From assembly GCA_946186215.1 (NCBI GenBank), contig CAMHMM010000050.1:1-9876 (forward strand): a stretch of 9,876 nt of DNA, read 5' to 3'. The stretch's first letter is position 1. Each line of letters opens with the position of its first letter. Source of the DNA: an uncultured Ruminococcus sp. (GTDB lineage Bacteria; Bacillota; Clostridia; Oscillospirales; Ruminococcaceae). This document shows positions 1 through 6,929 of this stretch, piece after piece. The notes under the pieces are model-generated. The model had not been told where the DNA came from. It saw only the letters and a list, made by a program, of their open reading frames with translations, and searched no databases. The translations under genes were made by a program, and so were the position numbers.

Positions 1-477
1 TTCCTGATTGAAGAAATTTCCCCAGCGGCCTATCCCCTGACCGATGAAAAATCCCATCGCGGCAAGATCCACCGCCGGAAGTATCTTTATCTTCTTTATA
101 ACGCATACTATTATGCCGAATATCAGCGCACCGATAAGCCCGCCGTATACTGCAAGGCCGCCGTCTCTTATTGCAAATATCTCCTTTATATCATGGAAGG
201 AGCTTGCGTGGAATATCACATAATAGGCTCTTGCACCTATAACAGCGCCGATAACTCCCGCAAAAACAGCATCAGAAAGTGTCTCGCCGTCGATACCGTA
301 ATCCTTTGTGCGCCTGAAGCAATAGTGCATCGCAAGAAACAGACCGAGCGCGATACAGATACCATACCATTTGATCTCTATGCCAAACAGTGTGAACGCA
401 GTGGGATTTATTTTAAGGTCTATGCCAATATACGGAAATACTATCTGATCCGCTCCGTAACGGTCAAGTGGTGTCAT
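1..477 (-). CDS. lgt: Prolipoprotein diacylglyceryl transferase Lgt (3' end beyond window)
   Basis: Lgt is an integral membrane enzyme that moves diacylglycerol from phosphatidylglycerol to the lipobox cysteine of prolipoproteins, the first step of lipoprotein maturation. The visible 159 codons show several hydrophobic helices (about residues 38-53, 70-90, 108-127). They also carry the family signature GQGIGRWGNFFNQE at residues 146-159, cut by the window edge. The segment GARAYYVIFH (81-90) followed by GGLAVYGGLIGA (106-117) matches the conserved Lgt core; tyrosine sits where E. coli has His103, which I believe is common in clostridial members. The ATG at 477-475 follows the ymfH stop by 2 bases and has a strong ribosome binding site (AGGGGAGGA, about 487-495) inside the end of ymfH, so translation is probably coupled. 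About 100 or more C-terminal residues lie outside the window. The identification is secure. Confidence 0.95.
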   Translation of the reverse strand, partial: MTPLDRYGADQIVFPYIGIDLKINPTAFTLFGIEIKWYGICIALGLFLAMHYCFRRTKDYGIDGETLSDAVFAGVIGAVIGARAYYVIFHASSFHDIKEIFAIRDGGLAVYGGLIGALIFGIIVCVIKKIKILPAVDLAAMGFFIGQGIGRWGNFFNQE

Positions 478-479
478 TA

Positions 480-1784
480 TCAGGATTCCTCCCCTGAGTC
501 AGCCGATGCCCTGGGCTTTATCACATACATCGACGAATTGTTGATATCAAATCTCTCGTTGAGGAAATCCATAACATCATCAAGCGTTATGTCTGCCACC
601 GCATCAATGGAGGAAAAGGCATTTCCTGTATGCCCGAGCGAGGAATTGACGAGTATCGTAGCAAGAGAATCAGCATTGCCCAGATGCCGGATAAGACTGC
701 CGTAATAGGATTTTTTGATATTCTCAAACCTGTCGGCCTCAAAGCCCGTCTTTTTCCTGCGCTCGATCTCCTCGTCGATCATTTCCCTGACCTTTGACGG
801 ATCCTTTGATTCGCCGGAAAAGCAGGGTACAAAGAAACCGCAGCCTGCAAATGTTTCGGTCGCAAATTCAAGATTGATAAGCCCCATATCGTACATTTTC
901 TTGTACAAAGGTGAGGTCTCATCTGCAAGGAGCGATATTGTAATATCGGAAAGTGCGCATACTCTTGAAAATTCGCTGTCATCAACAGGTCTCGACTTAA
1001 ATCCGTATGAGAACATGGGATTTGCAACTTCAAAGGTCTGTTCGGCATATTTTACTGCCACTTCATCGGGTTCCTCGGGAACGACGGAAACAAGCTCCTT
1101 GTCCTCGCTCTTTTTAAGAAGCTCATCGCAGATACTGATTATCTCGTCCTCATCCACATCACCTGCTATAGCAAGGCACATATTGTGAAGATTGTAGAAA
1201 GAGTAATAGCAGCGGTAAAGCAGCTCGGGGGTTATCTGAGCGATGGATTCGACAGTGCCCGCAATATTGATCCTTACGGGGTTTTTATGGTATATCCCGG
1301 AAAGCATTCCGAAGAAAAGTCTCCAGTCGGGATTATCCTCATACATCTTGATCTCCTGACCGATTATCCCCTGCTCCTTTGCTACTGTTTCTTCTGTGAA
1401 ATACGGCTTCTGAACAAAATCGAGCAGTATCCTCAGGGTGTCGCCGAAATTATCGGTGCATGAGAAAAGATAACAGGTCTTGTCAAAGGATGTATAGGCA
1501 TTGCCGATAGCACCTGTCTTTGCATAAAGATCGAATACATCCGTATCCTCATTCTCGAACAGCTTGTGCTCAAGATAATGCGCGATACCCTCGGGAACAG
1601 TGACAAAATCTGCGTCATCCTTTGTTTTGAAGGTAGTGTTGACAGAACCGTATCTTGTGCCGAAGATGGCGTGCTTTAAACTGAAATCGGGCATCTTCCA
1701 GATAAGTATCTCCAGTCCGGAATCATGCATTATGCGTACATAGCTTTCGCCGATACGCTCATTTGTTATCACTTCACGCTGCAT
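480..1784 (-). CDS. ymfH: M16 family zinc metallopeptidase, YmfH (YfmH) type, catalytic member of the pair
   Basis: This 434-residue protein is close to the usual length of Bacillus YmfH. The inverted zinc motif HxxEH is intact (H69-Y-L-E72-H73). E144 in GQEIKMYED fits the third zinc ligand, and E137 lies seven residues before it, as in the pitrilysin E162/E169 pair. The C-terminal half is the second, degenerate M16 domain. In databases the family is called 'EF-P 5-aminopentanol modification-associated protein YfmH', after B. subtilis ymfH; its direct substrate is not something I can read from sequence. Start and upstream stop share one base (TGATG at 1786-1782), with AAGGAG upstream inside ymfF. 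lgt follows by 2 bases. It is predicted to work as a heterodimer with the product of the preceding gene. No signal peptide is seen, so it is probably cytoplasmic. Confidence 0.92.
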   Translation of the reverse strand: MQREVITNERIGESYVRIMHDSGLEILIWKMPDFSLKHAIFGTRYGSVNTTFKTKDDADFVTVPEGIAHYLEHKLFENEDTDVFDLYAKTGAIGNAYTSFDKTCYLFSCTDNFGDTLRILLDFVQKPYFTEETVAKEQGIIGQEIKMYEDNPDWRLFFGMLSGIYHKNPVRINIAGTVESIAQITPELLYRCYYSFYNLHNMCLAIAGDVDEDEIISICDELLKKSEDKELVSVVPEEPDEVAVKYAEQTFEVANPMFSYGFKSRPVDDSEFSRVCALSDITISLLADETSPLYKKMYDMGLINLEFATETFAGCGFFVPCFSGESKDPSKVREMIDEEIERRKKTGFEADRFENIKKSYYGSLIRHLGNADSLATILVNSSLGHTGNAFSSIDAVADITLDDVMDFLNERFDINNSSMYVIKPRASADSGEES

Positions 1785-3058
1785 CAGCTCTCAGCTCCTT
1801 TCAGAAGATATACCGAATCAAGTACAAGTGAATTTGCAAATGCGATGATATCTTCCTTTGTTACCTTTTCTATCACCCTTGAGTGCTCCTCGGGAGTATC
1901 CACAGGGCCGTAATATGATCTGTCAAGATACCAGCTGATCACAGAGCTCGGAGAATCACCCGTAACGCGATAGGAGGATTTGATAAAGGTCTTGGCCTGA
2001 TCTATAAGATCATCCGCAAACTCGCCCTTTTTGATAAGATCGAGCTGGTGGAGTATCTCGTTTTTCGCTGTTTCGGTATTCACCGCTTCAAGTCCGCTGT
2101 CTACAGTAAATACAGCCTTGGACCAGGACGGACTTACCGCACAATAGTAGCAAAGACTCATCTTTTCACGCACATTCTTGAAAAGGAGCGATGTAGGAAG
2201 TCTGCCGTATACTGCCGCAAACACGGTGATGATATCCTCGCGCTGATAGAAGCTTTCACCGTGCTTGAAGGCAAGGACCATCTTACACTGGACAACATCA
2301 AGTGTTTCCGTCTTTTCGCGTACTTCTGTTTTGAACGCAGAGGGCGCAAAGCTGAAGCTGCATACATCAGTGCGCCTGATCGAAGAAAATCTTTCGTTTA
2401 CAAGCTGTATGAACTTTTGTGAAACAGAGCTTCCGGCAAAGAATATCTCTATGCGGGCGGTCTCAAGCAGCCTGTTGTAAGCCTTTATCAGGTCATCATT
2501 TGTCACAGCCTTTGCATCGCTTACTTCACCGCGCAGCGGATATCCGGAGGGCTCACCTTCATATATCATCATCGCCGCCTGTTTGAGCGCATATGAACGC
2601 TTGTCGTTTATAACAGAGGTGATATCGTCTATAAGCTCATTTCTTTTCAGCTCAATGTTTGTAAATCCGCCGTCCTGCATGGCAGGCTCGAATATACAGC
2701 CGCAGATCATCTTCATAAGCTCATATGAAAGCTCCTCACCGTCAAGAGCGTATTTATCAGAGATGGTGCCTGCGGAAAAGAGAAGCTCTCTGTAATTTCC
2801 CACCGAACGGTTGGATGTGCTAAGAGAAGCGCCGTACAGCTCGGAAAGCCTTTTGTTGAAAAGAGTCATATCCGGGTAATCGCTGTTGGTATCCTCAAGA
2901 ATATAGGCAAGCAGCGAATCAGCAGCTGCAGTCTCCTTTACTCTCGGGAAGGTAAAGCACACCTGAATGGAGGACACCTTGAACTTCGGATCGATTATCG
3001 TTGTGAGCCTTATCCCTCTTTTGGCAGCGCCTATGGGGACGGTATTTATTGTATACAA
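1784..3058 (-). CDS. ymfF: M16 family peptidase-like protein, YmfF (YfmF) type, non-catalytic member of the pair
   Basis: This M16-fold protein lacks the HxxEH zinc motif: the equivalent stretch reads LLAYILEDTN, so it should not bind catalytic zinc. It keeps the LFKNVREKMSLCYY block, whose Arg and Tyr seven residues apart form the substrate-binding R/Y pair of non-catalytic M16 subunits. With the zinc-binding neighbour this gives the classic two-subunit M16 arrangement. I chose the TTG at 3058-3056 as the start (424 aa) because AAAGGAG (3073-3067) lies 8 bases upstream. The frame also holds an ATG at 3109 (441 aa), but that has no ribosome binding site and would sit only about 14 bases from the predicted transcription start. 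The gene is first in the ymfF-ymfH-lgt unit. Database name: 'EF-P 5-aminopentanol modification-associated protein YfmF'. Function is certain only at family level. Confidence 0.9.
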   Translation of the reverse strand: MYTINTVPIGAAKRGIRLTTIIDPKFKVSSIQVCFTFPRVKETAAADSLLAYILEDTNSDYPDMTLFNKRLSELYGASLSTSNRSVGNYRELLFSAGTISDKYALDGEELSYELMKMICGCIFEPAMQDGGFTNIELKRNELIDDITSVINDKRSYALKQAAMMIYEGEPSGYPLRGEVSDAKAVTNDDLIKAYNRLLETARIEIFFAGSSVSQKFIQLVNERFSSIRRTDVCSFSFAPSAFKTEVREKTETLDVVQCKMVLAFKHGESFYQREDIITVFAAVYGRLPTSLLFKNVREKMSLCYYCAVSPSWSKAVFTVDSGLEAVNTETAKNEILHQLDLIKKGEFADDLIDQAKTFIKSSYRVTGDSPSSVISWYLDRSYYGPVDTPEEHSRVIEKVTKEDIIAFANSLVLDSVYLLKGAES

Positions 3059-3066
3059 ATGATCAG

Positions 3067-3073
3067 CTCCTTT
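3067..3073 (-). promoter_or_regulatory. Ribosome binding site deciding the ymfF TTG start
   Basis: AAAGGAG on the minus strand lies 8 bases upstream of TTG (3058-3056). The in-frame ATG at 3109 is preceded only by GTGGTCTCGGT, which has little match to the anti-Shine-Dalgarno sequence. Confidence 0.7.
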
Positions 3074-3130
3074 ACCGTTTGCAGGATGTATCGATACTGC
3101 GGCCGTCATACCGAGACCACAGCAACATCA

Positions 3131-3159
3131 ATTATAGCATATTTGATATAATATTTCAA
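3131..3159 (-). promoter_or_regulatory. Sigma-A type promoter of ymfF-ymfH-lgt
   Basis: On the minus strand, TTGAAA (3159-3154) and a perfect TATAAT (3136-3131) are separated by exactly 17 bases. TG one base before the -10 box makes it an extended -10 promoter. The predicted transcription start is near 3124, giving a leader of about 65 bases to the TTG start of ymfF. The promoter lies just downstream of the tgt terminator, as expected for a separate transcription unit. Confidence 0.85.
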
Positions 3160-3212
3160 CCTTATCGGGAAAATTTCCTTTAAAATTCACAATCGAAACA
3201 CCTCCGCACAGC

Positions 3213-3247
3213 AAAAAAACGGATATCCGCAGAAAATGCGGATACCC
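3213..3247 (-). terminator. Rho-independent terminator after tgt
   Basis: Six bases past the tgt stop codon, the minus strand folds into an 11-bp stem (3247-3237 with 3231-3221, one G-U pair) and a 5-base loop, followed one base later by seven T residues (3219-3213). It should separate the nrdD-tgt unit from the ymfF unit. Confidence 0.9.
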
Positions 3248-3252
3248 ATTTA

Positions 3253-4372
3253 TCAATCCTTTATCTTTGAAGCAAGCAGCTCGGAATACCTTGTGCGGAA
3301 TGAAGAGAAGCTGTCGGAGTCGATCGCATCCCTTATCCTTTCCATGAGTGTATTGTAAAAATACAGATTATGCTGTACTGCAAGCCTGCCTGCAAGCTGC
3401 TCGTCTGCCTTGAAAAGATGCCTTATATAAGCCCTTGTGAAGTTTTTGCAGGTCGGGCAGTCACATTCGGGATCAAGCGGACGGGTATCAAGCTCATAGC
3501 ACTTGTTTGTAGCGTGCATGATGCCTCTCCATGTAAACACTGTGGCATGGCGGGCGTTCCTGCTGGGCATAACGCAGTCAAAAAGGTCGATGCCCCGCGC
3601 TACTGCCTCGATAATATTGGATGGTGTGCCTACGCCCATAAGATAGCGTATTTTGTGTTCAGGCATAACAGGCACTACTTCGTCAAGGATATGGTACATC
3701 ACTTCAGTAGGCTCACCCACCGCAAGACCTCCCACAGCATAGCCGTCAAGGTCGAGCTTTGCGATCTGTTCCATATGAGCAATACGAAGATCTTCATAGG
3801 TACTGCCTTGATTTATGCCGAAAAGAAGCTGATGGGGATTGATGGTATCATGAAGTGAATTCAGCCGCTCCATTTCCTCCTTGCAGCGTACCAGCCAGCG
3901 GGTCGCAGGAGCGCTTTGAATATTCATGCTCTGCAGGGTTTTCCACACATTCGTCAAAGGCCATTGCAATAGTGGAGCCGAGATTTGACTGTATCTGCAT
4001 GGATTCCTCCGGCCCCATAAATATCTTGTGACCGTCTATGTGGGAGCTGAAATATACGCCCTCTTCCTTTATCTTGCGGAGCTTTGCAAGGGAAAACACC
4101 TGAAATCCGCCGCTGTCGGTGAGTATAGGTCTGTCCCAGTTCATGAAGCGGTGCAGCTCGCGGATGATCTTGTCCCCTGTCTTGACATGGAGATGATATG
4201 TGTTGCACAGCTCCACCTGACATTTCAGGTCTTTGAGATCAATAGACGAGATACCGCCTTTGATCGCCGCAGCAGTTCCCACATTCATAAAGCATGGTGT
4301 CTGGAATGTACCGTGAACGGTCTCAAATTTTCCGCGGCGTGCAGTGCCGTCATTCTTCAACAGTGTATACAT
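3253..4372 (-). pseudogene. tgt: tRNA-guanine transglycosylase (queuine tRNA-ribosyltransferase), frameshifted
   Basis: Bacterial TGT exchanges guanine-34 for preQ1 in the GUN anticodons of tRNA Asp, Asn, His and Tyr, the first tRNA-level step of queuosine synthesis. The gene is split. An upstream frame (4372 to stop at 3848) encodes the N-terminal half through YSKRSC at 3905; the rest, from TRWLVRCKEEM on, is in another frame ending at 3253. Both halves keep their key residues: DSGGFQ (D86, general base) and FDEC (D140, C142) upstream; GGLAVGE, the nucleophile Asp in LFDCVMPSR (codon 3579-3577) and the zinc ligands CDCPTC plus QHNLYFY downstream. Relatives have about four residues between SC and RW; here 4 bases remain instead of 12, implying an 8-bp deletion. 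Restoring it gives about 375 residues, the usual family size. The ATG at 4372 has AAGGA 7 bases upstream. It could be a true pseudogene or an assembly error. Confidence 0.88.
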
Positions 4373-4379
4373 AGTGTTT

Positions 4380-4384
4380 TCCTT
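4380..4384 (-). promoter_or_regulatory. Ribosome binding site of tgt
   Basis: AAGGA, within AAAAAGGAAAA, lies 7 bases before the ATG at 4372-4370. It supports this start over the ATG at 4432, which would add 20 residues not expected for TGT. The 114-base gap to the preceding gene holds a short perfect palindrome (4462-4475) without a T-tract and no convincing promoter. Confidence 0.65.
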
Positions 4385-4486
4385 TTTATCTATTGCAAGT
4401 GGCAGAGAGAAGCGCTGAATAAGGCACAACAATAACCTATATGCTTTATCCCGTGTGTTTTCTGCTCTTCAGAGCAATACAGAATA

Positions 4487-4879
4487 TTATTTAGGAGCGC
4501 ATATTATCGCAACAACAAGCGAGAAGCCCGCGATCATCCAGAAAGCCAGTGCCTGCTGATAAAGATATTTCGGATCTATCACGAACCTGTCTCCTTGCGT
4601 ATAGATGACTGTGAGCGTATCGCCCACTTCGGGGTGATTCTCGGAGTTTGCGATAAACCTGTCGTGGGAGATATATGTCGTCTCCGAAAGATCATCGGTG
4701 AAAACGCCTCTTACATCATACATCGACGGGCCTTTCCCGTAATGCTTCACAAGCTCAGTCACCACAAGCTCTCTTTGTACACCTTTTTCGGTGTAGCTTT
4801 TGTACTGTATCAGGCGCATAAATCCAAGTGCAGCGATGATCAGGATGAATGCACCCATAAATAGGATATACATTATCAT
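4487..4879 (-). CDS. Small membrane protein with two helices, DUF3592-like
   Basis: This 130-residue protein has one hydrophobic helix at about residues 3-22 and another at about 109-127. Between them is a soluble segment of some 80 residues that is rich in beta-type sequence and ends VGDTLTVIYTQGDRFVIDP (85-103). That helix-beta-helix layout with a 'VGD-hydrophobic-Y' turn resembles DUF3592 proteins, whose role is unknown. The start codon overlaps the stop of the lipoprotein gene (ATGA at 4879-4876), and there is no good ribosome binding site, so it is probably translated by coupling. A second Met two codons later is an alternative start. Its association with the lipoprotein at the membrane is inferred from gene overlap only. 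Confidence 0.75.
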   Translation of the reverse strand: MIMYILFMGAFILIIAALGFMRLIQYKSYTEKGVQRELVVTELVKHYGKGPSMYDVRGVFTDDLSETTYISHDRFIANSENHPEVGDTLTVIYTQGDRFVIDPKYLYQQALAFWMIAGFSLVVAIICAPK

Positions 4880-6396
4880 TTTTGTTTCATATATTTAAGG
4901 AAGAAGGTCTGAGTATAGGGCTCATACCAGAAATCGTAAAGATCTTCGTCATACATCACCGATACGCTCTCATGGCATATGGGGTAGGCATATCCTGCCT
5001 GATAGAATGCCTGTTCGAGCTGCAGTGCAAAACCCGCCTTGTCGGAAATATCCTTGATGGCGGAAAGATACATGAGCCTGTCCGTACCGTTATAGCCTGA
5101 AACCCCGAAAAGCCTTTCAAAAAAGCTGTCCGCAGAGTTTATCTCGGGCAATACATTGTATACGCAGATATCATAATCGTTTTCTTCATATCTTCGCAGA
5201 AGCTCATCCTTTTCGCAAAATTCCACGGCGGAAAAATAGTCAAGCCCTTCAAGAATGGATGATACATCATAGCAAAGCTCAGGCCTTGAAAAATCATCAC
5301 CGGCCAGTATCACCTGATGATCGAATTTTTCACTGCTGATATATTCGTCAAATACCTGCTTCGACTCCTCGCGGCTCATTTTCGGGTAGACAGGCTTGCC
5401 TATCTCGGAAAAATTCTTTCCGCCAAGAGTAACATGGGGCGGGATATAGCTTGCAGGCAGATCATTATCCTTTTCCGAAAGCGCTGACGCAATAGAAGAA
5501 AATGCCGCATTACGCAGCTTTTCCTCCGCAAATACGGACTCAGGCGAGAATATGAGCACCGATGTGCCACAGCTGTACTCCCGCACAGCCTTTCCGACAG
5601 TATCGCCGCCTGTATGGGCTTTCCCGTCCACAACGCTCATTGCAGTTTCTTCATCTCTTCCGATAAGGAAATCAATGCTGTCGGGGTAGGTAACATAATC
5701 AGACGATGAATTGGCGTTTATCCTTGTAAGGGTGATATGGTTTTCGTTCCAGTAGGGATCATAATTCCAGTCGGAAACAAAAAAGGCACCGCAGGAATAG
5801 GTATCATCAACAGACAGCCCGTAACGCCCCTCGGTAGAAAGAAAAAGCTGTTCGTTGCAGGGCGAAGCCGCAGGATGAGCCAGCTTTTTAAGAAAATCAC
5901 AGTCGGGACTGCTGAGCTTTATGCAAAGGGTGTATTTATCCTTTGCGTATATCCCCGCACTGCCCTTATCAATGGCATTTATATTTTCAATGCCCGAAAA
6001 CAGGTATTTATAGGGCGAATGAGTATTGTCATCATATATCCTCCTTACTGCATAGATATAATCATCTGCAGTAAGCGAAGGGTTGTTTTTGCTGCCCTTT
6101 TTTTTCCATATAAGGTCGTCGCGGAGGATAAATGTATACAATAGCCCGTCCTCGGATACCTCGTATTTTTTTGCAGCTCCCGGAACGATAAATCCCGAAT
6201 CGTCGATATCCACCAGCGTAGCATAGATATTTCTGATTATATTGAAGGATGAAACATCCGTTGCCACCTGTGGATCGAGATTTTCGGGATTTGATGCAAG
6301 GGACAGTACATATTCACCGCCGGGCTTGGGCGAATCGGAAACACATCCCGTAAAAAGCAGCGCTGAAATAAGCACCGCAGGAATCACAGCTCGCAT
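4876..6396 (-). CDS. OppA-type extracellular substrate-binding lipoprotein (SBP family 5)
   Basis: This 506-residue lipoprotein precursor has a short positive N-terminus, a hydrophobic core and the lipobox LFTGC with Cys18 as the lipidated residue; Phe at -3 is slightly unusual. After the signal peptide comes the typical start of the peptide-binding family 5, LASNPENLDPQVATD (about 33-47). Further matches are a GAAKKYEVSEDGLLYTFILRDDLIW block and SLTADDYIYAVRRI. These proteins deliver peptides or similar ligands to an ABC importer, but no permease or ATPase gene is in the window, so the substrate is open; a sensing role is also possible. The ATG at 6396 lies inside nrdG (13-base overlap), with GGAGG at 6414-6410, 13 bases upstream, a long spacing. 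It is followed by an ATGA overlap with the small membrane protein gene. Family call firm, substrate unknown. Confidence 0.88.
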   Translation of the reverse strand: MRAVIPAVLISALLFTGCVSDSPKPGGEYVLSLASNPENLDPQVATDVSSFNIIRNIYATLVDIDDSGFIVPGAAKKYEVSEDGLLYTFILRDDLIWKKKGSKNNPSLTADDYIYAVRRIYDDNTHSPYKYLFSGIENINAIDKGSAGIYAKDKYTLCIKLSSPDCDFLKKLAHPAASPCNEQLFLSTEGRYGLSVDDTYSCGAFFVSDWNYDPYWNENHITLTRINANSSSDYVTYPDSIDFLIGRDEETAMSVVDGKAHTGGDTVGKAVREYSCGTSVLIFSPESVFAEEKLRNAAFSSIASALSEKDNDLPASYIPPHVTLGGKNFSEIGKPVYPKMSREESKQVFDEYISSEKFDHQVILAGDDFSRPELCYDVSSILEGLDYFSAVEFCEKDELLRRYEENDYDICVYNVLPEINSADSFFERLFGVSGYNGTDRLMYLSAIKDISDKAGFALQLEQAFYQAGYAYPICHESVSVMYDEDLYDFWYEPYTQTFFLKYMKQK

Positions 6397-6899
6397 TCTA
6401 CTGTTCTGCCCTCCGCCAGTGATCTTTTCACATCAATGATACGCTGGTTCTCACTGCCCCTGAATGAAAGCTCAAGACTTCTTTTTGACAGTATAAAAGG
6501 CCCGTCAACAAGAAAGTCTGTCACCTTCAGAAGCTCCATATAATGATTCTCTTCATTGGAATGACCGATCAGGTATTCGTACAGATAGCCCGTATAGGTG
6601 ATGACATTGAGTCCCAGACTGTGTATCTCCCTGCCCAGCCACGCAAGCTGTGCAGCCTTGCAGAACGGCTCACCGCCGCTGAAGGTCACGCCGTCAAGGA
6701 GCGGGTTTGCCTTTATCTTATCCATAATATCACCGAGAGTGACCACATACCCGCCCGCAAAGTCCCATGTATGGGGGTTGTGACAGCCCTCACAGGCATG
6801 TGGACAGCCCTGCACGAAAAGTGTGAGCCTGATGCCGGGGCCGTCAACGATAGAATCATTGACGATGCCGGCGATCCTGATCAGTTCATTGTTATCCAT
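6384..6899 (-). CDS. nrdG: Anaerobic ribonucleoside-triphosphate reductase activating protein (radical SAM)
   Basis: NrdG uses a 4Fe-4S cluster and S-adenosylmethionine to place the glycyl radical on NrdD. The 171-residue length fits the family. The cluster motif CxxxCxxC is at C32, C36 and C39 (GCPHACEGCHNPHTWD), preceded by the typical N-terminus VNDSIVDGPGIRLTLFVQG. The SAM-binding GGEP element is at residues 75-78 (TFSGGEPF), and the C-terminal DGPF plus RGSENQRIIDV blocks are present. It follows nrdD by 30 bases with only a weak ribosome binding site (GGAAA), and overlaps the next gene by 13 bases. The enzyme itself appears intact even though the target glycine is missing from the nrdD copy here. 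Confidence 0.96.
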   Translation of the reverse strand: MDNNELIRIAGIVNDSIVDGPGIRLTLFVQGCPHACEGCHNPHTWDFAGGYVVTLGDIMDKIKANPLLDGVTFSGGEPFCKAAQLAWLGREIHSLGLNVITYTGYLYEYLIGHSNEENHYMELLKVTDFLVDGPFILSKRSLELSFRGSENQRIIDVKRSLAEGRTVECEL

Positions 6900-6929
6900 A
6901 ATATCATTTCCAGTCTGATATGCGTCAGC

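Noticed and set aside
3370..3858. A 162-codon open frame on the plus strand
   Set aside because: Antisense shadow of the C-terminal part of tgt, with no independent support.
4462..4475. Perfect palindrome TGCTCTTCAGAGCA in the gap between the small membrane protein gene and tgt
   Set aside because: The stem is only 5-6 bp and is followed by GAAAAC rather than a T-run on the minus strand, so a terminator is not supported; a processing site or operator cannot be shown.
4373..4486. A separate promoter for tgt
   Set aside because: No -35/-10 pair with acceptable spacing was found; only isolated TTG and TATA-like fragments occur.
6900..6929. Possible remainder of NrdD (DLSAIRKL in another frame, recalling GDLSRFN of relatives)
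   Set aside because: The similarity covers three residues only, the following residues do not match, and no GYL precedes it; most likely chance.
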